From Streptomyces sp. V1I1 (GTDB lineage Bacteria > Actinomycetota > Actinomycetes > Streptomycetales > Streptomycetaceae): DNA of 64,000 bases. Position numbers and translations under genes: made by a program. The DNA is taken from assembly GCF_030817355.1 (NCBI RefSeq), contig NZ_JAUSZH010000001.1, forward strand, positions 6,513,501 through 6,577,500, written 5' to 3'. Positions 11,689 to 19,210 of this stretch are shown in pieces. The notes below the pieces were generated by a model. That model was given only the letters and a program-made list of their open reading frames with translations. It searched no databases and had not been told where the DNA came from. Each line of letters opens with the position of its first letter. Within the stretch, counting starts at the first letter, position 1.

Positions 11689-11712
11689 ATGGCAATTCTC
11701 CTTGCGCATTAG
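11689..11712 (+). CDS. Putative 7-codon leader peptide (MAILLAH)
   Basis: ATG GCA ATT CTC CTT GCG CAT TAG is a complete mini-ORF 60 bases before the ABC-F start. It begins where a transcript from the -10 element TAGACT would start, so it may be translated leaderless. GACGGCG just at its stop (11712-11718) and CGCCGTC (11744-11750) could form a stem in the intervening leader. ABC-F resistance genes are known to be controlled by ribosome stalling on short leader peptides; that this ORF does so is inference from position and layout. Confidence 0.45.
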   Translation: MAILLAH

Positions 11713-11772
11713 ACGGCGTCGAAGCTCCTACGCCCGTCCCTTCCGCCGTCCATACCGCCCTGGAGTCTTTCC

Positions 11773-13371
11773 GTGATCACCACTTCCGGCGTCGAGCTGC
11801 GCGCCGGCGCCCGCGTCCTCATCGAGTCCGCTTCCTTCCGTATCGCCAAAGGCGACCGCATCGGGCTGGTAGGCCGCAATGGAGCGGGCAAGACCACCCT
11901 CACCAAGTGCCTTGCGGGCGAAGGCATCCCCGCCGCCGGCACCATCACCCGCTCCGGCGAGGTCGGCTACCTCCCGCAGGACCCGCGCACCGGCGACCTC
12001 GACATACTCGCCCGCGACCGGATCCTCTCCGCCCGCGACCTCGACTCCGTACTGAAGAAGATGCGCGAGAACGAGGACCGGATGGCGAACGGCAAGGGCG
12101 CCACCCGCGAGAAGGCGATGAAGAAGTACGAGCGCCTGGAGACGGAGTTCCTCACCAAGGGCGGTTACGCCGCCGAGGCCGAGGCCGCCACCATCGCCGC
12201 CGCGCTCGGCCTGCCCGACCGGGTACTCGGCCAGCCGCTGCATACGCTCTCCGGCGGTCAGCGCCGGCGCGTCGAGCTCGCCCGCATCCTGTTCTCGGAC
12301 GCCGACACCCTGCTCCTCGACGAGCCGACCAACCACCTCGACGCCGACTCGATCGTCTGGCTGCGCGACTACCTCAGGACCTACCGCGGCGGCTTCATCG
12401 TCATCTCCCACGACGTCGATCTCGTCGAGACGGTCGTCAACAAGGTCTTCTACCTCGACGCCAACCGCTCCACGATCGACATCTACAACATGGGCTGGAA
12501 GCTCTACCAGCAGCAGCGCGAGGCCGACGAGAAGCGCCGCAAGCGCGAGCGGCAGAACGCCGAGAAGAAGGCCGCCGCCCTCAACTCGCAGGCCGACAAG
12601 ATGCGGGCCAAGGCCACCAAGACCGTGGCCGCGCAGAACATGGCCAAGCGGGCCGAGCGGCTGCTCGCCGGTCTCGAAGAGGTCCGGGCCTCCGACAAGG
12701 TCGCCAAGCTCCGCTTCCCGGAGCCCGCGCCCTGCGGCAAGACCCCGCTGACCGCGGAGGGCCTGTCCAAGTCGTACGGCTCACTCGAGATCTTCACCGA
12801 TGTGGACCTCGCCATCGACAAGGGATCCCGGGTCGTCATCCTCGGCCTCAACGGAGCGGGCAAGACGACCCTGCTGCGGCTGCTCGCCGGAGTGGAGAAG
12901 CCGGACACCGGGGCGGTCACCCCGGGCCACGGCCTCAAGCTCGGCTACTACGCCCAGGAGCACGAGACCCTCGACCCGGACCGCACGGTCCTGGAGAACA
13001 TGCGCTCCTCCGCGCCCGACCTCGATCTCGTCCAGGTGCGCAAGACGCTCGGCTCGTTCCTGTTCTCCGGCGACGACGTCGACAAGCCGGCCGGGGTCCT
13101 CTCCGGCGGTGAGAAGACCCGCCTCGCACTGGCCACGCTGGTCGTCTCGTCCGCGAACGTCCTGCTTCTCGACGAGCCCACCAACAACCTCGACCCGGCC
13201 AGCCGTGAGGAGATCCTCGGCGCGCTGCGCACCTACAAGGGCGCGGTCATCCTCGTCACGCACGACGAGGGGGCGGTCGAGGCGCTCGAGCCGGAGCGCA
13301 TCATCCTGCTGCCGGACGGGGTCGAGGACCTGTGGGGCGCGGACTACGCGGACCTGGTGGCGCTCGCCTGA
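11773..13371 (+). CDS. ABC-F family ribosome-associated ATPase
   Basis: A 532-aa soluble ATPase with two nucleotide-binding domains and no membrane helices. NBD1 has Walker A GRNGAGKT (34-41), signature LSGGQ (159-163) and Walker B TLLLDEP (179-185). NBD2 has Walker A GLNGAGKT (358-365), signature LSGGE (443-447) and Walker B VLLLDEP. A charged coiled linker (about 240-315, KRRKRERQNAEKK) is the P-site tRNA-interaction motif of the class. ABC-F proteins act on the ribosome as translation factors or antibiotic-protection proteins; which applies here is not decided by sequence alone. GGAG sits seven bases before the GTG at 11773. A possible leader peptide precedes it. Confidence 0.93.
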   Translation: MITTSGVELRAGARVLIESASFRIAKGDRIGLVGRNGAGKTTLTKCLAGEGIPAAGTITRSGEVGYLPQDPRTGDLDILARDRILSARDLDSVLKKMRENEDRMANGKGATREKAMKKYERLETEFLTKGGYAAEAEAATIAAALGLPDRVLGQPLHTLSGGQRRRVELARILFSDADTLLLDEPTNHLDADSIVWLRDYLRTYRGGFIVISHDVDLVETVVNKVFYLDANRSTIDIYNMGWKLYQQQREADEKRRKRERQNAEKKAAALNSQADKMRAKATKTVAAQNMAKRAERLLAGLEEVRASDKVAKLRFPEPAPCGKTPLTAEGLSKSYGSLEIFTDVDLAIDKGSRVVILGLNGAGKTTLLRLLAGVEKPDTGAVTPGHGLKLGYYAQEHETLDPDRTVLENMRSSAPDLDLVQVRKTLGSFLFSGDDVDKPAGVLSGGEKTRLALATLVVSSANVLLLDEPTNNLDPASREEILGALRTYKGAVILVTHDEGAVEALEPERIILLPDGVEDLWGADYADLVALA

Positions 13372-13732
13372 CCCGGCTCGTTCCGGGCTTTCCGGTCCGG
13401 TCCTGCGCTGATCCACTCGGTATGGATCATTCGGCCTACGGGTGATCCATCATCTGAGTGAGTGCGTCTCGTACCACGGCGTGGCAGCGAGCGGATCCTC
13501 TCCGTCCGGTGTCGCGCCGCGCCTGTCTCCCCGGCGCGTCGCTGACCTGCTACTTCTGTCGGGATCCCGCTCGGACATGCGCGCACTAGCGCCCGGAATG
13601 AGAAATTCCGGTCGTGGCGGCCGGCTGGTTCACGGCAAAGCTTGTCGCACGGACCTTGCCGAATGGGTGGCCAGGAAGCCCTCGAGGGGTGATCATGAGA
13701 GTCCAGAGCGCACTTCCCATGAGGAGGCACGG
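13372..13732. other. Intergenic region (361 bp) with two dyads
   Basis: No gene is supported here. It holds two inverted repeats: ATGGATCA (13422-13429) with TGATCCAT (13443-13450), flanked by CACTC/GAGTG; and CCGGAAT (13593-13599) with ATTCCGG (13605-13611). The first may terminate the ABC-F transcript or be an operator. The promoter of the downstream HTH gene must lie in the right half, but no clear -35/-10 pair was identified. Confidence 0.6.
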
Positions 13733-13954
13733 GTGGCCGAGACTCTGAAGAAGGGCAGCCGGGTTACCGGCGCCGCGCGCGACAAGCTCGCGGCAGACCT
13801 GAAGAAGAAGTACGACTCCGGTGCGAGCATCCGGGCGTTGGCCGAAGAGACCGGCCGCTCCTACGGATTCGTCCACCGGATGCTCAGCGAGTCCGGAGTC
13901 ACGCTGCGGGGACGCGGCGGAGCGACGCGAGGCAAGAAGGCCGCTACGGCCTGA
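13733..13954 (+). CDS. Small helix-turn-helix DNA-binding protein (73 aa)
   Basis: The protein has a lysine-rich N-terminus (LKKGSRVTGAARDKLAADLKKKY), a central helix-turn-helix (GASIRALAEETGRSYGFVHRMLSESG) of the type recognising DNA with its second helix, and a basic glycine-rich tail (GRGGATRGKKAA). The GTG start is set by a perfect AGGAGG nine bases upstream. From memory this single-HTH protein is highly conserved across streptomycetes; its target is not known to me. The basic tails suggest nucleoid-style binding, which is inference. A strong terminator follows. Confidence 0.85.
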   Translation: MAETLKKGSRVTGAARDKLAADLKKKYDSGASIRALAEETGRSYGFVHRMLSESGVTLRGRGGATRGKKAATA

Positions 13955-13991
13955 CGGCCGGGCTCCTTCGGTCCACCGGTTTTCACGGTGG

Positions 13992-14023
13992 CCACCCGGC
14001 CGGTCGCTCGCTCGGCCGGGTGG
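13992..14023 (+). terminator. Terminator after the HTH gene
   Basis: CCACCCGGCCG (13992-14002) and CGGCCGGGTGG (14013-14023) form a perfect 11-bp stem with a 10-nt loop, 37 bases after the stop, followed by TTACT. Confidence 0.85.
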
Positions 14024-14028
14024 TTACT

Positions 14029-14063
14029 GTGCAGTCACTTATTTTCGTCTGTACTGACTGCAC
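14029..14063 (+). promoter_or_regulatory. Perfect 9-bp inverted repeat before the enoyl-CoA hydratase gene
   Basis: GTGCAGTCA (14029-14037) and TGACTGCAC (14055-14063) are exact reverse complements 17 bases apart, ending 18 bases before the ATG. It could be a regulator operator or a leader hairpin over the 5' end of the message. Confidence 0.55.
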
Positions 14064-14081
14064 CCGAACCGGAGGCGCCCC

Positions 14082-14873
14082 ATGACTTCGCTCGACTCTG
14101 TGCTCGACAAGGACGGCGTACGGCTCACCGTCGAGGACGCGGTTGCCACGGTAACCCTGACCAACCCGGACAAGCGCAACGCCCAATCTCCCGCTCTGTG
14201 GCGGGCGTTGGCGCAGGCGGGTCGGTCGCTGCCGGGCAATGTGCGGGTCGTGGTGCTGCGCGGCGAGGGCAAGTCCTTCTCCGCCGGTCTCGACCGGCGG
14301 GCGTTCACGCCCGAGGGCTTCGACGGCGAGCCGTCCTTCCTCGACCTCGCACGCGGCTCCGACGAGGAGCTCGACGCGGTCATCGCCGAGTACCAGGAAG
14401 CGTTCACCTGGTGGCGCCGCAGTGACATCGTCACGATCGCGGCCGTCCAAGGTCATGCGATCGGTGCCGGATTCCAGCTCGCCCTCGCCTGCGACCTCCG
14501 GGTCGTCGCGCAGGACGTGCAGTTCGCCATGCGCGAGACCAGCCTCGGGCTCGTCCCCGACCTCACCGGCACGTACCCGCTGGTGTCACTCGTCGGCTAC
14601 GCCCGCGCGCTGGAGATCTGCGCGACGGGCCGCTTCGTGCACGCCGAGGAGGCCGAGCGCACCGGCCTCGCCAACCTCGTCGTGCCCGCGGACGAACTCG
14701 ACAGTGCGGTCCGGGACTTGGCGGGCGCGCTGCTCGCGGCTCCGCGGGACGCGGTCATCGAGACGAAGGCGCTGCTGCAGGGTGCGGGCGAGCGTTCGTA
14801 CGAGGAGCAGCGCACCGCGGAGCGGGCGGCGCAGGCGCGCCGGCTGCGCGATCTCGCGGGCATCGGGGACTGA
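14082..14873 (+). CDS. Enoyl-CoA hydratase/isomerase family protein
   Basis: A 263-aa crotonase-fold enzyme acting on acyl-CoA thioesters, probably in fatty acid or amino acid degradation. Visible features are LTNPDKRNAQSPALW near the N-terminus, the oxyanion segment GEGKSFSAGLD (about 62-72), and GHAIGAGFQLALACDLR (about 127-143), followed by RETSLGLVPDLTGTYPL in place of the classical EIKLGTIPGAGGTQRL. The last segment keeps the first acidic residue but not the GGTQ motif, so hydratase activity itself is uncertain. GGAGG lies seven bases before the ATG. Monocistronic by context. Confidence 0.9.
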   Translation: MTSLDSVLDKDGVRLTVEDAVATVTLTNPDKRNAQSPALWRALAQAGRSLPGNVRVVVLRGEGKSFSAGLDRRAFTPEGFDGEPSFLDLARGSDEELDAVIAEYQEAFTWWRRSDIVTIAAVQGHAIGAGFQLALACDLRVVAQDVQFAMRETSLGLVPDLTGTYPLVSLVGYARALEICATGRFVHAEEAERTGLANLVVPADELDSAVRDLAGALLAAPRDAVIETKALLQGAGERSYEEQRTAERAAQARRLRDLAGIGD

Positions 14874-14910
14874 ATCCCTGCCGTCTGCCCCGCTCCCCCC
14901 GCTTCCCCCT

Positions 14911-15576
14911 TCAGACCGAGACCGAGCTGACCAGTACAGCCACCGGGCGGCCGTCCGCGAGCGCCGTCGTCACCGCCTCGCGGACCGCCCGGACCACATC
15001 CAGGGGGCGGTGGCCGCTCGCTGTCGCCACCTCGATGCGTACATGGTCGGGCGCGTGGTGCACCGCCGTGCCCAGGGTGGCCGTCAGATGCGCGACTCCC
15101 GGGACCCGGGACGCCGCGGCGCCCGCCTGGTCCGTCGGGGCGGCGGCCCGTACCTCGGTTGGGAGAGCGGGGGCGAGGGATTCCGGGGCGGCATCCAGCA
15201 GCTCGGTCACCCGTAGATCCACCTCCGCGACCTCCAGATCCAGCAGCCCCACCGCGGCCGTGAACAGCGCGGTGCGCAGCGCGGCCGCGGTCACGGGCAG
15301 CGGGTCCCGCGCCACGGCCGCGAAATCCGCCTCGATCCGCAGCGGCCCCGGCGGCAGCGCGCTCGGCGGGGCAGGCACGGCGGGAGCAGCCGCCGCGCCG
15401 GGATCCACCAGCGCCAGCCTGAGCCGGCCGGGAGCCACCCCCGGTACCTCGGCCGCCGCCCGCCGCAGCACCGCCTCGGCCGCCCGCTCGGCCAGCCAGG
15501 CCCCGTCCGCCGCTCCGCCCAGCGGAAGCAGCCTGCCGAGCCCCAGCCGTCGCCTTACCGCATCAGCAGTGGTCAT
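14911..15576 (-). CDS. Asp23/Gls24-like protein, divergent gene of the envelope-stress cluster
   Basis: A 221-aa Ala/Pro-rich protein. Its C-terminal half (VPGVAHLTATLGTAVHHAPDHVRIEVATASGHRPLDVVRAVREAVTTAL) has the shape of an Asp23/Gls24 domain: a VPGV-type segment, a beta strand with conserved IEV, then an amphipathic helix. No signal peptide or helix spanning the membrane. The ATG at 15576 (MTTADAVRRRLGL) is chosen as the first residue with convincing sequence, although GGAG lies very close to it; an ATG at 15591 is the alternative. It is transcribed away from the five-gene cluster that starts at 15709, with which it likely shares a control region. Confidence 0.75.
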   Translation of the reverse strand: MTTADAVRRRLGLGRLLPLGGAADGAWLAERAAEAVLRRAAAEVPGVAPGRLRLALVDPGAAAAPAVPAPPSALPPGPLRIEADFAAVARDPLPVTAAALRTALFTAAVGLLDLEVAEVDLRVTELLDAAPESLAPALPTEVRAAAPTDQAGAAASRVPGVAHLTATLGTAVHHAPDHVRIEVATASGHRPLDVVRAVREAVTTALADGRPVAVLVSSVSV

Positions 15577-15644
15577 TACTCCAGCCTGCCGCATCCACGG
15601 CGCGAGACCGGGCAAGCGCACTTAGTGTGGGCAGCGGAGTCCCC

Positions 15645-15700
15645 ACACCGGAAGGGAGTCACCCACCCGGAAAGGGAGCCCCCCACCGCCCGGAAAGGAC
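15645..15700. repeat. Three imperfect CCGGAAAGG direct repeats
   Basis: ACACCGGAAGGGAG, ACCCGGAAAGGGAG and GCCCGGAAAGGAC follow each other at about 20-bp spacing in the divergent region just before the first Asp23 gene. The last copy supplies its Shine-Dalgarno sequence. Confidence 0.7.
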
Positions 15701-15708
15701 GCACGGCC

Positions 15709-16206
15709 ATGACCGACCCCGCTCAGCGAAACCGTCCCGAGAACCCGGTCGGCGAGCCGTCCGGCTCCGGCGAGACGCCCAGGAGGACCTCAGTGACCAA
15801 GCGCGGGGGTGGCGATCCCGCGTCCCGTGGCCGTACCACCATCGCCGACGGCGTGGTCGAGAAGATCGCCGGGCTCGCCGCCCGCGATGTGCTCGGCGTC
15901 CACGCGATGGGCAGCGGCCTCTCCCGCACCTTCGGCGCGGTCCGCGACCGGGTGCCCGGCAGCAGCAAGTCCACTGCCGCCCGCGGGGTGAAGGCCGAGG
16001 TCGGTGAGGTGCAGACGGCCCTCGACCTGGAGATCGTCATCGATTACGGCGTCTCCATCGCCGATGTCGCCCGCGCGGTTCGCGAGAACGTCATCTCCGC
16101 GGTGGAACGTATGACAGGACTCGAAGTCGTCGAGGTCAATATCGCGGTCAGCGATGTGAAGCTGCCCGATGAAGAAGAGGACGAGCCGGAGCCGCGTCTC
16201 CAGTAG
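15709..16206 (+). CDS. Asp23/Gls24 family envelope stress response protein
   Basis: A 165-aa protein. After a hydrophilic N-terminal tail of about 50 residues come IADGVVEKIAGLAARDVLGVHAMGSG and VEVQ-type strands (VGEVQTALDLEIVIDYGVSIADVARAVRENVISAVERMTGLEVVEVNIAV), the complete Asp23 domain, then an acidic end (EEEDEPEPRLQ). In Firmicutes Asp23 is tethered to the membrane by AmaP; an AmaP-like gene closes this cluster. The ATG at 15709 has AAAGGA about ten bases upstream. First gene of a tightly packed five-gene set. Confidence 0.92.
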   Translation: MTDPAQRNRPENPVGEPSGSGETPRRTSVTKRGGGDPASRGRTTIADGVVEKIAGLAARDVLGVHAMGSGLSRTFGAVRDRVPGSSKSTAARGVKAEVGEVQTALDLEIVIDYGVSIADVARAVRENVISAVERMTGLEVVEVNIAVSDVKLPDEEEDEPEPRLQ

Positions 16207-16217
16207 AGGAGCCCACG

Positions 16218-16409
16218 ATGAGCATGGCGGTGGTCGGCATGTTGGCCGGCATGGCGCTCGCCTTCGCCGGATACTTCGGCGGATTCGGTGCCTTTCTGCT
16301 GGTCGCCGCATTGGGGGCGGTCGGCTTCGTGGCGGGCCGGATCCTCGACGGCGACATCGAACTCGGCGACTTCTTCCACGGTCGCGATCGCGGCGACCGG
16401 CGGCGGTGA
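16218..16409 (+). CDS. Small membrane protein of the Asp23 cluster (DUF2273-like)
   Basis: A 63-aa protein with two closely spaced hydrophobic helices (about 2-18 and 21-41) and a charged tail (GDIELGDFFHGRDRGDRRR). Small two-helix proteins of this kind are regular members of Asp23/AmaP clusters. GAGGAG is eight bases before the ATG and the gene starts 11 bases after the preceding stop. Confidence 0.82.
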   Translation: MSMAVVGMLAGMALAFAGYFGGFGAFLLVAALGAVGFVAGRILDGDIELGDFFHGRDRGDRRR

Positions 16410-16415
16410 CACGCC

Positions 16416-16787
16416 GTGGCCGCGGGGGGTACCCCCACCGGAGACAGGGGGAGCGTCGCAGCCGCCGAGCGCGGAGCCACCGCGATCGCCGACCGGGTGG
16501 TGGCGAAGATCGCCGCGCAGGCGGCGCGGGAGGCGCTCGACCGCGTGCCGGAGGGCGGCGTGCCGCCCCGTGCCACGGTCACGGTGCACCATGACACCGC
16601 CCGGGTGCGGGTCAGCCTGGAGCTCGACTACCCCTCCGACATCGGCGGTCAGTGCGGTGCCGTGCGTCACCGAGTCGCCGAGCGGGTAAAGGCGTTGGCG
16701 GGGATGGATGTGCCCGAGGTGGCCGTGCAGGTCGAACGGCTGCACTCGGTGCACTCGCGCAGGGCGGCACAGGGGAGGATCCGATGA
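16416..16787 (+). CDS. Asp23/Gls24 family protein, second copy
   Basis: A 123-aa protein. AIADRVVAKIAAQAAREALDRVP followed by ATVTVHHDTARVRVSLELDYPSDIGGQCGAVRHRVAERVKALAGMDVPEVAVQVERL reproduces the Asp23 fold in shorter form than the first copy. The GTG at 16416 is the likely start, seven bases after the previous stop. Its stop overlaps the ATG of the next gene (ATGA), with GGGGAGG before that ATG, so the cluster is translationally coupled. Confidence 0.85.
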   Translation: MAAGGTPTGDRGSVAAAERGATAIADRVVAKIAAQAAREALDRVPEGGVPPRATVTVHHDTARVRVSLELDYPSDIGGQCGAVRHRVAERVKALAGMDVPEVAVQVERLHSVHSRRAAQGRIR

Positions 16788-17425
16788 GCGAGCCCGTACG
16801 GCCCGTACTCGATCTGGACCAGTCGGCGTCGGCCGCGGCGTACGAGCCGCCTGCGGCGTCGGGCGACGGCGACGGCGGCAAGGCCGGGCGCTTCTGGTCC
16901 GCGCGCCGGGTGCCGGCCGGGCTGCTGGCCCTGGTGGTACTCGGCGGCGCGGGGCTGCTGCTGTACGACATCGCGGCGGTACGGGCCGACCGCCCCGCCA
17001 TGCAGTGGCGCCGCGCTCTCGCGGGCGACCTCGCGACGTGGCGGGTGGACGATCTGGGGGTTCTGGTGGCCGCGGTGACCGCGATGGCCGTCGGCGTCTG
17101 CCTGATCGTCATCGCCGTCACGCCCGGACTGCGGGCGCTGCTGCCGATGCGCCGCGACATCGCGTCCGTACGAGCGGGGCTCGACCGGGAGGCCGCGGCG
17201 CTCGTGCTGCGGGACCGGGCGATGGAGGTGTCCGGGGTGCAGTCCGCGCGCGTACGGATGGGGCGTACGAAAGTCTCGGCGCGGGCGCTGTCCCACTTCC
17301 GCGAACTCGACGACGTACGCGCGGACCTGGACGCAGCGCTGGGCGCCGGTATCAGGGAACTCGGCCTGGCCAAGCCGCCCGCCCTGACCGTGCACGTCAG
17401 CCGGCCGCCGGCGAAGAAGGGGTGA
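16784..17425 (+). CDS. Membrane protein of the Asp23 cluster (DUF6286-like)
   Basis: A 213-aa protein with a hydrophilic N-terminus of about 40 residues, two membrane helices (about 44-64 and 93-115) with a 25-residue extracytoplasmic loop (VRADRPAMQWRRALAGDLATWRVDD), then a cytoplasmic domain of about 95 residues with a VQSARVRMGRTKVSARALSHF strand-helix pattern. Such proteins accompany Asp23 and AmaP in streptomycetes. Start ATG overlaps the preceding stop. Molecular role unknown; a scaffold in the membrane-bound Asp23 complex is inferred. Confidence 0.83.
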   Translation: MSEPVRPVLDLDQSASAAAYEPPAASGDGDGGKAGRFWSARRVPAGLLALVVLGGAGLLLYDIAAVRADRPAMQWRRALAGDLATWRVDDLGVLVAAVTAMAVGVCLIVIAVTPGLRALLPMRRDIASVRAGLDREAAALVLRDRAMEVSGVQSARVRMGRTKVSARALSHFRELDDVRADLDAALGAGIRELGLAKPPALTVHVSRPPAKKG

Positions 17426-17431
17426 GGCCGG

Positions 17432-18010
17432 ATGCTTCGGGTGATCAATCGCGTACTGCTCGGCCTCGCCGGGCTGGTGCTGCTGTGCGTGGGCGGTGCG
17501 GTGCTCGCCGCGGGGGCGGGGTGGCCGGTGCCGTCCTGGTGGCCGTGGGACGGGCCGAGCGATGTGCTGCTGAGCGAGGCGGACCGCGACCGCTGGCGCG
17601 ACGAGGGCTGGTGGTGGCCCGCGGTCATCGCGGGGCTCACGGTGGTGGTGCTTCTGGCGCTGTGGTGGCTGATCGCCCAACTCCGGCGCCCCCGGCTGGC
17701 GGAGGTCCTCGTCGACAGCGGCGACGGCGAGGGCGCGCTGCTGCGGGGCCGTGCGCTGGAGGGCGTGCTGGAGGGCGAGGCGGAATCCCTGGACGGCGTG
17801 TCCCGTGTGCATGTGACGCTGACGGGCCGCCGGAGCGAGCCCGAGGCACAGGTGAGCCTGCTCCTTGAGCCGTACGCGTCGCCGGGTGAGACGCTGACGC
17901 GTCTCACGGAGGAGGCGGTGGGTCACGCGCGAGACTCGGCGGGCCTGGCGGTGCTGCCGGCGGAGGTCCGCCTGCGGGCGGCGAAGCACCGGGCGCAGAG
18001 GGTGAGTTGA
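17432..18010 (+). CDS. AmaP-like alkaline shock membrane anchor protein
   Basis: A 192-aa protein with the AmaP layout: first helix at residues 5-27, a periplasmic-side loop (WPVPSWWPWDGPSDVLLSEADRDRWRDEGWWW), second helix at about 62-85, and a C-terminal cytoplasmic domain with SLDGVSRVHVTLTGRRSEPEAQVSLLLEP. In staphylococci AmaP holds Asp23 at the membrane. The gene starts six bases after the previous stop and closes the cluster; a G/C hairpin at 18020-18039 follows. Confidence 0.83.
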   Translation: MLRVINRVLLGLAGLVLLCVGGAVLAAGAGWPVPSWWPWDGPSDVLLSEADRDRWRDEGWWWPAVIAGLTVVVLLALWWLIAQLRRPRLAEVLVDSGDGEGALLRGRALEGVLEGEAESLDGVSRVHVTLTGRRSEPEAQVSLLLEPYASPGETLTRLTEEAVGHARDSAGLAVLPAEVRLRAAKHRAQRVS

Positions 18011-18450
18011 GGGTGGCGCGGGGCTCCGGCCCGGACCCCTGGAGGTGAAGTGTGGGGGTGCGTGGCACCAGCCACACCCCTCGGGCCGAGCGGCAGCTCC
18101 GCGCCGAGGGGACGCGCGGAGTGGGACGCACCCGGCGGTGAGAGGTCGGTCTACCGCCCTGCCCGCATTCGCGGGCGGGAGTAATCGGGGAGCGCGGGGC
18201 TTCGCCCACCGGGCCACGCCCGGGGTATGGGAGGTCAGCGCCCGCGCCCGCACTCGTGGACCGGAGTGATCGGGCGGGTGGGTGGGACGCACGCCCCCGC
18301 GCGTAGCGCGGGGGCTCCGCCCACCGGGCCGCGCCCGGCGGCGAGAGGTCGGCGCACCGCGTCGAACCCGCACCCCGCACCCGGCGGGGCGAGGTCAGCG
18401 CTCCGCCCGGCCCCCGCGCCCGGCGGTGAACCCGCACCCCCCGCGCCGCG
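18011..18450. repeat. 440-bp noncoding region made of degenerate GC-rich repeats
   Basis: No credible gene. It begins with a possible terminator (GGGGCTCCGG with CCGGACCCC, 18020-18039). It then contains three to four diverged copies of a unit built from GCTTCGCCCACCGGGCC, CGCCCGGCGG and GAGAGGTCGGCGC. The clearest pair starts near 18199 and 18312; partial copies lie near 18130, 18375 and 18410. Related short motifs occur in noncoding DNA of streptomycetes, but I cannot name the family. Confidence 0.7.
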
Positions 18451-19206
18451 TCAGAAACCGTGTCGCGCGCCGCCGTCCACCGGGAGCATCACGCCCGTCA
18501 AGTACGACGCCGCCGGTGACAGCAGGAACGCCGCCGCGTTGCCGAACTCCTCCGGCGCTCCGTAGCGCCGCAGCGGGATGCGGGACTCGTTCGCCGTGCG
18601 GGCCGCGTCCGCGTCGCCCGAGAGCGCGTCCAGTTCGCGCACGCGGTCCGTGTCGATGCGGGCCGGGAGCAGGCCCACGACCCGGATGCCCTGCGGGCCC
18701 AGCTCGTCCGAGAGGGACTTCGCGAAGCCGGCCAGGCCCGGACGCAGGCCGTTGGAGATCGTCAGGCCCGGGATCGGCTCGTGGACCGAGCCGGACAGGA
18801 CGAAGCCAATGACACCACCCTCGCCGAGCGCCGCGGCCGCCGTGCGGGCCAGCCGTACCGCGCCCAGGAACACCGTCTCGAACGCGGCCAGCCACTGCTC
18901 GTCCGTGTTGTCGGCGGCGAACCCCGGCGGCGGGCCGCCCACGCTGATCAGAATGCCGTCGAAGCGGCCGAAGTGCGCCCGCGCCGCGGCGACAAGGCGC
19001 TCCGCCCCCGCCGGGTCGCCGTTGTCCGAGGCGATGCCCATCGCGTTCGGGCCGAGTTCGGCGGCGGCGTCCGCGACGGACTTCGCGTCGCGGCCGGTGA
19101 TGACGACCTTCGCGCCGTCCGCGACCAGCGCCCGCGCACTGGCGTTGCCCAGCCCCCGCGACGCACCCGTGACGACGTAGACGCGGTCCTTCAGTCCAAG
19201 ATCCAT
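18451..19206 (-). CDS. Atypical short-chain dehydrogenase lacking the YxxxK motif
   Basis: A 251-aa Rossmann-fold protein with the cofactor motif VTGASRGLGNASA (about 12-24), NADP-type GRDAKS, and GGPPPG where classical SDRs have NNAG. The catalytic YxxxK is replaced by SNGLR (SGSVHEPIPGLTISNGLR), so classical hydride transfer is doubtful. The C-terminus PVDGGARHGF is normal. GGPPPG-type SDRs form a recognisable subgroup in actinobacteria. Its ATG lies four bases after the GH15 stop, so the two are probably co-transcribed. Confidence 0.88.
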   Translation of the reverse strand: MDLGLKDRVYVVTGASRGLGNASARALVADGAKVVITGRDAKSVADAAAELGPNAMGIASDNGDPAGAERLVAAARAHFGRFDGILISVGGPPPGFAADNTDEQWLAAFETVFLGAVRLARTAAAALGEGGVIGFVLSGSVHEPIPGLTISNGLRPGLAGFAKSLSDELGPQGIRVVGLLPARIDTDRVRELDALSGDADAARTANESRIPLRRYGAPEEFGNAAAFLLSPAASYLTGVMLPVDGGARHGF

Positions 19207-19210
19207 GTCC

